Assembly (NCBI GenBank): GCA_025966175.1 | Contig: JAOPVN010000352.1 | Span: 1-17,690, forward strand | Length of the DNA: 17,690 nt | From: Modestobacter sp. | Lineage (GTDB): Bacteria > Actinomycetota > Actinomycetes > Mycobacteriales > Geodermatophilaceae | Direction of reading: 5' to 3' | In this document: piece by piece, positions 6,907-14,359 of the stretch | Position numbering within the stretch: the stretch's first letter is position 1 | Layout of the letters: each line of letters starts with the position of its first letter | The notes under the pieces: generated by a model | What the model saw: the letters and a program-made list of their open reading frames with translations, nothing else | What the model was told of the DNA's origin: nothing | The model's database searches: none | Translations under genes and position numbers: made by a program

Positions 6907-8481
6907 ATGAGTAGGTCGCGCTGGGCGGTGGCCGCGGCACTTGCGGTGGCGTTGGCGGCGGGCGGGTGCTCGAGCGGGGGTTCGAGCAGCGACGCAGCCT
7001 CGGACACCCCGGTGTCCGGGGGGACCCTGACATGGGCGGTCCAGGCGCAGCCGGGTGCTGGTGGGCTGGACCCGATGGTCTCGGCCAACTCCGCGGCACT
7101 GGGTGTGCTGGAGCAGATCTACGAGACGCTGCTGGTGAAGGACGACGAGGGCGCCATCAAGCCCGGCCTGGCGGAGAGCTACGAGCAGGTCGACCCGGTG
7201 ACCTACCGCTTCACCCTCCGCGACGGCGTGGAGTTCTCCGACGGGTCACCGTTGACGCCGGACGACGTCGTGTTCACCTTCCAGACCTATCTGACCGGCA
7301 CCAGCGCGGCGAAGGCGTTCCTGGCCAACCTCCAGACGGTCGAGGCCGTGGACGACCGCACGGTCCAGTTCACCTTCAGCCAGCCCAACGGCACGTTCCT
7401 GAACGCGGTGGCCAACCGCAGCTCCTTCTTCATCGTCAACAAGGCCTGGTACAGCGCCAAGAGCAGCGACCAGCGTCAGCGGGAGGCGATGGGCACCGGC
7501 CCGTTCGTCCTCGGGACGTGGACGGACAACGTCGAGCTGACGCTGGAGAAGAATCCCGGGTACTGGGAAGCGCCCAAGCCCTATCTCGACGAGATCGTCT
7601 TCAAGATCGTCCCCGACGAGACCTCCCGGCTGTCGCTGGTCCAGCAGGGCAGCGTCCAGGCAGCGTGGTTCAGCGACGCGTTGGTGGCCGAGCAGGCCAA
7701 GGACGCCGGTTTCACCGAGGGCGACCTGTCCTACACCGGGAAGCTCAGCGTCTTCATCAACCCCGCCAGCGGCCCGCTCTCGGACAAGCGGGTGCGGCGG
7801 GCGCTGTCCCTGTCGCTGGACCGCGAGCAGCTGATCGAGCTCGGCCTCAACGGATACGGGCAGACCTCGCTGTTCACCGTGGTCGGCGACCCGTCCTCCC
7901 CCAAGCCGGACGAGGACACCCCTTACTACGCGCGGGACGTGAAGAAGGCGAAGGCGCTGCTGGCCGAGGCCGGGATGTCCGACGTCACCATCTCGCTGTC
8001 CTACCCCAGTGACCTCTCGCAGCAGAACATCCCCGTCTACGAGGTGATGAAGCAGCAGGCGGCCGACGCCGGCATCACGCTGAACCTGGTGGCGACTCCC
8101 TGGGCGGAGATCTCGAAGACCTACACCTACGGCGACCCATTCACCGACATGGTCTCCTTCGGCAACATCTTCAACGCCGACTACACCGGCTACTTCAACC
8201 AGTACCTCAGCGACACCGGCCTGATGAACCACTGGAAGGCCACTCCGGACGCCGACAAGGCGCGGGACCTCCTGAAGCAGCTCACCGTCGAGACCGACCA
8301 GGACAAGCGGCACGAGCTCGCGGTGCAGCTGAACGACGAGGTCGCCGAGAACGTGCTGAACATCGTCCCGCTGGCCACGCCACAGGTGGTCGAGGTCTGG
8401 GACGCCAACCAGCTCCACGGTTACTCGAGCGACCCCTACTCCTTCCGGTACCGGCTCAAGGACGCGTGGCTCTCGGAGTGA
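6907..8481 (+). CDS. ABC transporter substrate-binding lipoprotein, peptide (family 5, DppA/OppA-like)
   Basis: This 524-residue extracytoplasmic solute-binding protein captures the transported substrate. A short n-region (RSR) and alanine-rich helix lead to the lipobox A-G-G-C, with Cys21 as the lipidation site, followed by a Ser/Gly/Asp linker. The SBP family 5 body runs from about residue 38. It includes the L-A-E-S-Y signature, E-F-S-D-G-S-P-L-T-P-D-D-V-V-F-T-F, G-T-G-P-F-V-L, and K-R-V-R-R-A-L-S-L-S-L-D. The start at 6907 is chosen because AGGAG (6897-6901) lies five bases before it. The in-frame ATG at 6886 would lengthen the n-region by seven residues and is less well placed. The substrate cannot be read from the sequence. 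The enzymes around it suggest short, modified or iso-linked peptides. Confidence 0.93.
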   Translation: MSRSRWAVAAALAVALAAGGCSSGGSSSDAASDTPVSGGTLTWAVQAQPGAGGLDPMVSANSAALGVLEQIYETLLVKDDEGAIKPGLAESYEQVDPVTYRFTLRDGVEFSDGSPLTPDDVVFTFQTYLTGTSAAKAFLANLQTVEAVDDRTVQFTFSQPNGTFLNAVANRSSFFIVNKAWYSAKSSDQRQREAMGTGPFVLGTWTDNVELTLEKNPGYWEAPKPYLDEIVFKIVPDETSRLSLVQQGSVQAAWFSDALVAEQAKDAGFTEGDLSYTGKLSVFINPASGPLSDKRVRRALSLSLDREQLIELGLNGYGQTSLFTVVGDPSSPKPDEDTPYYARDVKKAKALLAEAGMSDVTISLSYPSDLSQQNIPVYEVMKQQAADAGITLNLVATPWAEISKTYTYGDPFTDMVSFGNIFNADYTGYFNQYLSDTGLMNHWKATPDADKARDLLKQLTVETDQDKRHELAVQLNDEVAENVLNIVPLATPQVVEVWDANQLHGYSSDPYSFRYRLKDAWLSE

Positions 8482-8521
8482 ACACGCAGCCGATGACCCA
8501 CGACGACGAGAGGACCAGGAG

Positions 8522-9718
8522 ATGACCGTCGACATCGACCAGCTGGTCGAGTTCCGGCACGACATCCACCAGCACCCCGAGGTCGGGCTCGAGCTGCCCA
8601 GGACGCAGCAGAAGGTGCTGGAGGCGCTGGACGGTCTGGGGATGGAGATCACCCTGGGGCGTCGCTCCACCTCGGTCATGGCGGTGCTCCGCGGCGGAGC
8701 GGTGCCGGCGGGCACGGCTGCGCGGCCGACCGTCCTGCTCCGCGCCGACATGGACGCCCTGCCGGTGATCGAGGACACCGGTCTGCCGTGGGCCTCCCAG
8801 AACGGCAACATGCACGCCTGCGGGCACGACACCCACACCTCGATGCTGATCGCGGCCGCCCGGAGCCTGGCCGAGGACCGCGCCACGCTCCCCGGGGACG
8901 TCGTGTTCATGTTCCAGCCGGGGGAGGAGGGCGTGAACGGGGCGCAGGTAATGATCGACGAGGGCATCGTCGAGGTCGCCGGCCGGGTCCCCGACGCGGC
9001 CATGGGCATCCACGTGCGGGCGAATGCCCCTGGCGGCGTGTTCAGCATCCGGCGCGGGCAGATGATGGCGGCGGGCAACTCCCTCCTGGTGACCCTGCGC
9101 GGGCGTGGAGGGCACGGTTCGGCCCCCCACGAGGCCAAGGACCCCATCCCCGCCCTGCTGGAGAGCGTGCTCGCCCTGCAGGTCGGGATCACCCGGGAGT
9201 TCGACGTGTTCGACCCGGTGGTGCTGACCGTCGGCTCCATCCACGCCGGTACCCGACGCAACGTGATCCCCGCCGAGGGCTCCTTCGAGGCGACGATCCG
9301 GACGTTCGACCCCGCGACCCGGGCGCAGGTCACCGCGTTCGCGCCCCGCGTGGTGCAGGGCGTGGCAGATGCCTACGGCCTGCAGGCGGACATCCGGATC
9401 GAGGAGGGCTATCCGGCCCTCATCAACGACGGCACCGAGGTCGAGATCGGCATCGCGCTGATCGAGGAGCTCTTCGGGACCGGCTCTCTGGACCTGTTCA
9501 AGAACCCCACGGCCGGAACGGAGGACTTCTCCCGGATCCTGCAGCGCATCCCCGGCTACTTCGTCTTCCTCGGCGCGTGTCCGCCGGGGGGCGACCCCGC
9601 TGCCGTGGCGCCCAACCACTCGCCGCTGGCGGTGTTCGACGACGACGTCCTCGGCCGTGGCGCCGAGCTCGAGGTCGCCTGGACCCACCGACGGCTGCGC
9701 GCGCTGGCTGCCGGCTGA
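8522..9718 (+). CDS. M20D family amidohydrolase (N-acyl amino acid/hippurate hydrolase-like)
   Basis: This 398-residue metallo-amidohydrolase has the M20D subfamily motifs: R-A-D-M-D-A-L-P (74-81), H-A-C-G-H-D (98-103) with Cys100 and His102 as metal ligands, P-G-E-E (133-136) with catalytic and metal-binding glutamates, His164 in G-I-H-V, and a C-terminal N-H-S-P. The dimerisation (lid) domain lies about 180-290 and includes GRGGHGSAPH. Relatives remove acyl groups from N-acyl amino acids, hippurate or IAA-amino acids, and some cleave dipeptides. GAGAGGA (8508-8514) is a well-spaced ribosome binding site for the ATG at 8522. Placement between the binding protein and the permeases argues that it processes the transported substrate. 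The acyl specificity is unknown. Confidence 0.92.
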   Translation: MTVDIDQLVEFRHDIHQHPEVGLELPRTQQKVLEALDGLGMEITLGRRSTSVMAVLRGGAVPAGTAARPTVLLRADMDALPVIEDTGLPWASQNGNMHACGHDTHTSMLIAAARSLAEDRATLPGDVVFMFQPGEEGVNGAQVMIDEGIVEVAGRVPDAAMGIHVRANAPGGVFSIRRGQMMAAGNSLLVTLRGRGGHGSAPHEAKDPIPALLESVLALQVGITREFDVFDPVVLTVGSIHAGTRRNVIPAEGSFEATIRTFDPATRAQVTAFAPRVVQGVADAYGLQADIRIEEGYPALINDGTEVEIGIALIEELFGTGSLDLFKNPTAGTEDFSRILQRIPGYFVFLGACPPGGDPAAVAPNHSPLAVFDDDVLGRGAELEVAWTHRRLRALAAG

Positions 9719-9760
9719 TGCTGCACCCCGACCGCTGCGGCGGGGAGGAAGGAGGCGGCT

Positions 9761-10708
9761 GTGGGTAGCTACCTGCTGAAGCGGTCCGCGACGGCGCTGC
9801 TGGTCCTGATCACCCTGTCGGTGCTGGTCTTCAGCCTGGTCCGGTGGATCCCGGGGGACCCGGTCGCGTCCTTCGTCGATCCGAACAACCCGGATCCCGA
9901 GCAGATTGCGGCCATCCGGCACTCCCTCGGGCTGGACCGGTCGTGGTTGGCCCAGTACGGCAGCTGGATCAGCGAGGCCGTCCGGGGCGACTTCGGACAC
10001 TCGATCACCCAGCCGTACTCCGTCGGCGAGCAGATCCGCAGTCGTCTGCCGGTCAGTGTCGAGCTCGGGGTGCTGGCCACCCTGTTCGGGGTGCTGCTGG
10101 GGGTTCCCGCCGGCGTCGCCTCGGCGGTCTGGCGCGGACGCCTCCCGGACCTGGTCTTCCGGATCGGCTCGTTCGCGTTCCTCGCCATCCCCGCGTTCGT
10201 CTTCGGCACGTTCGTCCTGCTGGTCAACTCCCAGACCCTGCGGCTGCGGCTGATCGGCTATGTGCCCTTCAGCCAGGACCCGTTGGCCAACCTGCAGCGC
10301 ATGGTGGTCCCCTCGCTCCTGCTGGGACTGGGGCTGGCGGCGCTGGTGTGTCGCTACGTCCGGGGCACCCTGCTGGACACGCTCGGCCAGGACTACATCC
10401 GCACGGGGCGCTCCAAAGGGGCGAGCCCGGCCCGCCTGGTCATCCGGCACGCCCTGCGCAACGCACTGATCCCCGTCACGACGATCGTGGGCGTCCAGCT
10501 GGCTGCGCTGGTGGGGGGAACGGTGGTGATCGAGAACGTCTTCGCGCTGCCGGGGATGGGCAACCTGCTGATCACCGCCATCACCACGACCGACTATCCG
10601 ACGATCCAGGCCTCCATCCTGGTGATCGGTGCTCTCTACGTGGCGATCAACCTCGTCGTCGATCTCCTGTACCCGCTGGTCGATCCCCGGATCAGGGTGG
10701 TGAGGTAG
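9761..10708 (+). CDS. ABC transporter permease, DppB/OppB family
   Basis: This 315-residue inner-membrane permease is one of the two channel subunits of the peptide importer. The GTG start follows an excellent AGGAAGGAGG ribosome binding site. TM1 lies at about residues 9-28 and is followed by P-G-D-P, a hallmark of DppB-type permeases. The N-terminal extracytoplasmic region runs to about residue 95, then come the BPD_transp_1 helices. The cytoplasmic EAA-like coupling loop (about 206-237, including G-R-S-K-G-A-S, then L-R-N-A-L-I-P) would contact the ATPase. The V-V-I-E-N-V-F-A-L-P-G-M-G motif follows. The end, D-L-L-Y-P-L-V-D-P-R, is typical. It precedes the DppC homologue by two bases. Confidence 0.94.
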   Translation: MGSYLLKRSATALLVLITLSVLVFSLVRWIPGDPVASFVDPNNPDPEQIAAIRHSLGLDRSWLAQYGSWISEAVRGDFGHSITQPYSVGEQIRSRLPVSVELGVLATLFGVLLGVPAGVASAVWRGRLPDLVFRIGSFAFLAIPAFVFGTFVLLVNSQTLRLRLIGYVPFSQDPLANLQRMVVPSLLLGLGLAALVCRYVRGTLLDTLGQDYIRTGRSKGASPARLVIRHALRNALIPVTTIVGVQLAALVGGTVVIENVFALPGMGNLLITAITTTDYPTIQASILVIGALYVAINLVVDLLYPLVDPRIRVVR

Positions 10709-10710
10709 GC

Positions 10711-11724
10711 ATGGCCGAGACATCCGCGGGCATCGCCCGCAGAGCTCCCCGGCGTGGGCTGCGGGCCCCCTCCCAGTGGGCGGGCGAACTGTGGATCGGC
10801 GTGGTGATCCTCGGGGTCGTCTTCCTCGCGGCGGTGATCGTGAGCATCGTCCCGTTCCACGATCCCTTCGCCATCAGCGACGACGCCTACGCCGGGCCCA
10901 GCGGCTCGCACTGGCTGGGGACGGACAACATCGGCCGGGACTCCTTCACCCGGCTGGCGCTGGCCGGCCGCACCAGCCTGGTCATCTCCGCCTGCGCGAC
11001 CGCGATCGCCTGTCTGCTGGGCATGCTGCTGGGTGTGATCGCCGGCTACGTCGGCGGGTTCGCCGACCACCTGGTCATGCGGGTCTGCGACGTGCTGCTG
11101 GCCATCCCGGCGATCCTGGTGGCCCTCATGGTCCGCGTCATCGTCGGGCCGGGGACGATCCCGCTGATCATCTCCATGGGGCTGATCTACATGCCGACCT
11201 TCGCTCGCGTCATGCGGGCGCCGGTGCTCGCGCTGCGCGACCGTGACTTCGTGGTGGCCGCGGAGATCGCGGGCACGCCCCGCCGGGTCATCATGTTCAG
11301 CCACCTGCTGCCCAACGCGCTGACGCCGCTGTTCATCCAGGCGGCGGCCACCGCCTCGGAGGTCGTCCTGCTCGAGGCGGCGTTGAGCTACCTGGGCCAG
11401 GGCGTCCAGGCGCCCAACCCGTCAGCGGGCCGGATGATCTCGGAGTTCGCGAAGTTCATGCAGACCGACCCGTGGCTGGTCATCCTGCCGGCGGTGCTGA
11501 TCGTGGCCATCTCCGCGGCCTGGAACCTCATCGCCGACGGCCTGCAGGCCACCCTTGCCCCGCGGCGGTCCGCCCCGTCCGGGAATCGCCGTCGCCGCTC
11601 CGCGCTGCGCCCCTTCGTCGGGGACGCGGTGCTCAGCGGTGCCGCCGTCGTGGCGGACGCCCCGGCGCTGCCGTCGGCGGACCCGGAGCCACAGCTCATC
11701 GAGAAGGGGACCGGACAATCGTGA
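10711..11724 (+). CDS. ABC transporter permease, DppC/OppC family, with C-terminal tail
   Basis: This 337-residue permease partners the preceding DppB homologue. TM1 lies at about residues 27-48. The family landmark H-W-L-G-T-D-N-I-G-R-D occupies 67-77. The BPD_transp_1 helices follow, with the EAA-like loop at about 181-207 (E-I-A-G-T-P, then L-P-N-A-L-T-P). A last helix runs through A-W-N-L-I-A-D-G-L-Q. DppC homologues normally end within a few residues of the D-P-R-like segment near 285. This one continues for about 50 residues of Arg-rich, then Ala/Pro/Glu-rich sequence that looks disordered. The stop overlaps the ATPase start as GTGA. Confidence 0.93.
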   Translation: MAETSAGIARRAPRRGLRAPSQWAGELWIGVVILGVVFLAAVIVSIVPFHDPFAISDDAYAGPSGSHWLGTDNIGRDSFTRLALAGRTSLVISACATAIACLLGMLLGVIAGYVGGFADHLVMRVCDVLLAIPAILVALMVRVIVGPGTIPLIISMGLIYMPTFARVMRAPVLALRDRDFVVAAEIAGTPRRVIMFSHLLPNALTPLFIQAAATASEVVLLEAALSYLGQGVQAPNPSAGRMISEFAKFMQTDPWLVILPAVLIVAISAAWNLIADGLQATLAPRRSAPSGNRRRRSALRPFVGDAVLSGAAVVADAPALPSADPEPQLIEKGTGQS

Positions 11725-13430
11725 CGGACACCAGGACACCAGCCCTCGAGGTGCGGGACCTGTCGATCTCCTACGGGGAGACCACCGTCGTCCAGAACGT
11801 CGGCTTCCGGGTCGCCCCGGGGGAGATCGTGGGCGTGATCGGGGAGTCCGGCAGCGGCAAGTCGACGGTCGCCATGGCGGCGATGGGTCTGCTGCCGCCG
11901 GCCGCCCGGAATGAGTCAGGGCAGATCAGCCTCGCCGGGATGCCGATGACTGGGCTGTCGGAGAAGGAGATGTGCCGGGTCCGCGGGGCGCGTGCGGCGA
12001 TGGTCTTCCAGGAACCGATGTCGGCCCTGAACCCGTGCATGACCATCGAGGCGCAGATCGCCGAGGTGCTGACCATCCACGGGCTCAGTGGCAAGGCGGC
12101 GGCACGGCGACGCGCGCTGGAGCTGCTCCGCCTGGTGCACATGCCCGACCCGGAGCTGAAGCGGAAGCAGTTCCCCCACCAGCTCTCCGGGGGCCAGCGC
12201 CAGCGGGTGATGATGGCGATGGCAGTGGCCGCGTCACCGGAGCTGCTGGTCGCGGACGAGCCCACCACCGCCCTGGACGTCACGGTCCAGGCGCAGATCC
12301 TCGACCTGATCCTCGAGCTCCGGCAGGACATCGGTCTGGGCGTGCTGTTCATCTCCCACGACCTCGGGGTCATCGCCCAGGTCTGCGATCGAGTACTGGT
12401 CATGTATCGCGGGCAGGTCATGGAGGAGGGAACTCCCGACCAGGTGCTGCACCACCCCCAGCACCCGTACACGGCGGCGTTGTTGGCCAGCATCCCGCGG
12501 GCGTCCCAGCGGCCACGCACGCCACTGACCGTGATCGGCGGGACATTCCGCGTCGGCGACCGCCTGTCGCCGGGAGACCCGGCCGGCGGCGGAGCGAACG
12601 GGCCGGCGGCCGGGCCGGAGCCGGCTTCGGCCGAGCCGGACCGTCCGGTCCTCCTCGAGGCGACGCAGCTCGTCAAGTCCTTCAAGCTCGGACGGCGCCG
12701 CACCCTGCGCGCACTCGACGACGTGTCGCTGGCCATCCGCCAGGGCGAGACCTACGGCGTCGTCGGTGAGTCCGGCTCCGGCAAGTCGACCCTCGCCAAG
12801 GTCATGATGCTGCTGGCCCGTCCGGACACCGGGACCATCCAGTACCGCGGTTCCCGGGTCGATCCCGGGGGGACCCGCAGGGACATCGAGGACTACCGCC
12901 GGAACGTCCAGATGGTCTTCCAGGACCCGAACGACTCGCTGGACCCCCGGTACACGATCCTGCGCACGGTCGCGGAACCGCTCCGCGCCGTCGGCCTCGG
13001 CACGGAGGAGACCCGGCACCGGGTGGAACGTTCCCTGGCCGCGGTCGGCTTCGATGCCGAGGTGCTCTCCCGCTACCCCCACGAGTTCTCCGGCGGCCAG
13101 AAGCAGCGCATCGCGATCGCGCGGGCCATGGTCACCGAGCCGTCGTTCGTGGTCCTCGATGAGCCGACGTCCGCGCTGGACGTCTCCGTGCAGGCGCAGA
13201 TCCTCAACCTCCTGCTGGAGATCCAACAGCGCACGAACGTCACCTACATGTTCATCTCCCACAACCTGGCCGTCGTCCGGCACCTGTCCCACCGCATGGC
13301 GGTGATGCACCACGGTGCCGTGGTGGAGGAAGGCGTTGCCGAGGAGGTGTTCCGGAGTCCCCAGCACCCCTACACGCAGAGGTTGCTGGCGTCGCTGCCC
13401 GAGCTGGAGCGCTCGGCCGAGGCGTCCTGA
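11721..13430 (+). CDS. Fused double ABC ATPase (DppD-DppF type) of peptide importer
   Basis: This 569-residue protein carries both nucleotide-binding domains of a Dpp/Opp/Gsi-type importer. Domain 1 has Walker A GESGSGKST (41-49), Q-loop Gln97, signature LSGGQ (155-159), Walker B with Glu180, and switch His213. Domain 2 has Walker A (349-357), Q-loop Gln401, signature FSGGQ (456-460), Glu481 and a switch His in ISHN. The linker (about 260-310) is Gly/Pro/Ala-rich. All catalytic residues are present in both halves, so both sites should hydrolyse ATP. GsiA and YejF are known fused examples. The usual C-terminal cysteine-containing segment of OppD/OppF proteins (P-G-C-x-F-x-x-R-C) is missing after both domains. 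It is the last gene of the operon. Confidence 0.95.
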   Translation: MTDTRTPALEVRDLSISYGETTVVQNVGFRVAPGEIVGVIGESGSGKSTVAMAAMGLLPPAARNESGQISLAGMPMTGLSEKEMCRVRGARAAMVFQEPMSALNPCMTIEAQIAEVLTIHGLSGKAAARRRALELLRLVHMPDPELKRKQFPHQLSGGQRQRVMMAMAVAASPELLVADEPTTALDVTVQAQILDLILELRQDIGLGVLFISHDLGVIAQVCDRVLVMYRGQVMEEGTPDQVLHHPQHPYTAALLASIPRASQRPRTPLTVIGGTFRVGDRLSPGDPAGGGANGPAAGPEPASAEPDRPVLLEATQLVKSFKLGRRRTLRALDDVSLAIRQGETYGVVGESGSGKSTLAKVMMLLARPDTGTIQYRGSRVDPGGTRRDIEDYRRNVQMVFQDPNDSLDPRYTILRTVAEPLRAVGLGTEETRHRVERSLAAVGFDAEVLSRYPHEFSGGQKQRIAIARAMVTEPSFVVLDEPTSALDVSVQAQILNLLLEIQQRTNVTYMFISHNLAVVRHLSHRMAVMHHGAVVEEGVAEEVFRSPQHPYTQRLLASLPELERSAEAS

Positions 13431-13434
13431 GAGC

Positions 13435-13668
13435 TCACTGCAGGGTGTCGCGGTTCTGGGCGTGCTCGCTGAGCTGGGGGAACTCGAGCACCTCGGACCG
13501 GGCGGCGTGCACGGCCGCGGTCGTGTGGGCCCAGCACAACCGGCACAGATGATGCGGAGCAGGCGGCACCAGCGGCCGGCCGCCAAGCTCGCGAACCTCC
13601 ACCCAGCCGACGGCCGCCTCCGCGTCGGCCACCTCCGCGCACTCGTCGCAGCGGTACAGCACGCTCAT
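13435..13668 (-). CDS. Small CxxC-CxxC (zinc-ribbon-like) protein, unknown function
   Basis: This 77-residue protein is not one I recognise. It contains C7-x-x-C10 near the N-terminus and C42-x-x-C45 after H39-H40, a spacing that fits a small zinc-binding ribbon. An AGGAGG ribosome binding site lies nine bases before the ATG, and codon use is strongly GC3-biased, so the gene is likely real. It converges on the ABC ATPase gene with only four bases between stops. It lies downstream of two other tiny minus-strand genes and may share their transcript. Confidence 0.72.
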   Translation of the reverse strand: MSVLYRCDECAEVADAEAAVGWVEVRELGGRPLVPPAPHHLCRLCWAHTTAAVHAARSEVLEFPQLSEHAQNRDTLQ

Positions 13669-13749
13669 GAGCTCGGGCCTCCTGGCCGGGGAACGACGTC
13701 GGTCCCCGGGGCTCCAGAGTGCCCCTCCCGCGGCGGCGGCGCAGCAGGG

Positions 13750-13863
13750 TCAGGCCAGCGGCAGCAGGGCCTGCAGCTCGGCCTCGAAGTACGCGCCGTC
13801 CAGGTCCTCGACCTCGCGCAGCTCGAGTTCGGCGAGCAGGGCGAAGGCGTCCTCGATGTCCAT
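13750..13863 (-). CDS. Putative 37-residue acidic small protein
   Basis: The open frame begins MDIEDAFALLAEL and ends LLPLA. It is rich in Glu, Asp and Leu, with heptad-like leucine spacing that suggests a single amphipathic helix. Nearly every third codon position is G or C (35 of the 36 codons after ATG), as in the neighbouring genes, which argues for real coding. GAGG lies a suitable distance before the ATG but falls inside a strong hairpin (13865-13879). Neighbours on both sides are small genes on the same strand. Function is unknown. A chance open frame is possible at this length. Confidence 0.5.
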   Translation of the reverse strand: MDIEDAFALLAELELREVEDLDGAYFEAELQALLPLA

Positions 13864-13864
13864 G

Positions 13865-13879
13865 CCCCGAGCCTCGGGG
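13865..13879 (-). promoter_or_regulatory. Hairpin over the ribosome binding site of the 37-residue gene
   Basis: CCCCGA-GCC-TCGGGG forms a 6-base perfect stem with a three-base loop, one base upstream of the small gene's ATG on the minus strand. The GAGG ribosome binding site lies within it. It is also about 45 bases after the stop of the 78-residue gene, but no T-run follows, so it does not look like a classical terminator. Confidence 0.4.
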
Positions 13880-13925
13880 GGCTTCCGCGCGTCCGACTCC
13901 AGTCAGCCGCAAGGAAGACGCAAGG

Positions 13926-14162
13926 TCAGGCCCCGCGGTCGACCTCGGCCCGGACCACGCCGAGCAGGGCGGTCTGCAGCGTCTGGTCGGCGTGCTCCCC
14001 GCGGTCGAGCGCCTCGCGAGCCGGGCCGGGGAGCCGGCTCACGTCGATGTCGTCCAGCCAGATCGTGTCCCCACCCAGCTGGCGGCCCAGCCGGAGCGCC
14101 TCGCCCTCCCGCTGCACCAGGTACTCCTCGCCACCGAGCTCGATCGTCGTTGAGTCGCTCAT
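13926..14162 (-). CDS. Small conserved-looking hypothetical protein (78 residues)
   Basis: I do not recognise this protein. It has no signal peptide or membrane segment. The N-terminal half (TTIELGGEEYLVQREGEA and on) reads like short beta-strands, and the C-terminal half (about 47-75) like helices. It is acidic overall and probably cytoplasmic. An AGGGG about nine bases before the ATG can serve as ribosome binding site. GC3-rich codons and the absence of a better frame opposite support it as a real gene. It is the first of three small co-directional genes and is divergent from the c-di-GMP enzyme gene. Confidence 0.68.
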   Translation of the reverse strand: MSDSTTIELGGEEYLVQREGEALRLGRQLGGDTIWLDDIDVSRLPGPAREALDRGEHADQTLQTALLGVVRAEVDRGA

Positions 14163-14359
14163 GCGGGCGCCCCTACCCGGAGTGGCCTGCGGTTCACACC
14201 ACGCGGGCCGCGCACGGAGAGTCGCCGGACTGCGTGGCTCTCCTCACTCTTTCCGGGCGCCCCGGCGTGGCGCGGGTTCAGCAGCTAGAACTGGTGCCGA
14301 TGGTCTCGGTGACACGGGGGCGTCGCCGGCGCACCGACGAGTTGTAGGGGAGGGCACGC
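14163..14359. promoter_or_regulatory. Divergent intergenic region before the GGDEF-EAL gene
   Basis: These 197 bases contain no gene I can support. They presumably hold promoters for both flanking genes. An inverted repeat GGAGAG/CTCTCC (14216-14221 and 14238-14243) with a 16-base spacer is the only clear structure. A purine-rich AGGGGAGGG at 14346-14354 is the ribosome binding site of the plus-strand gene. No confident -10/-35 pair could be assigned. Confidence 0.4.

Noticed and set aside
7246..9333. Long minus-strand open frame (695 codons) opposite the binding protein and M20 genes
   Set aside because: It crosses two well-supported genes and the gap between them, with low-complexity Ser/Arg/Val-rich translation. 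It is a by-product of high GC content.
14216..14254. GGAGAG...CTCTCC inverted repeat followed by a TCACTCTTTCC tract as a terminator
   Set aside because: The loop is 16 bases and the tract is not a T-run. No gene ends just upstream on the plus strand, so a terminator role is not supported.
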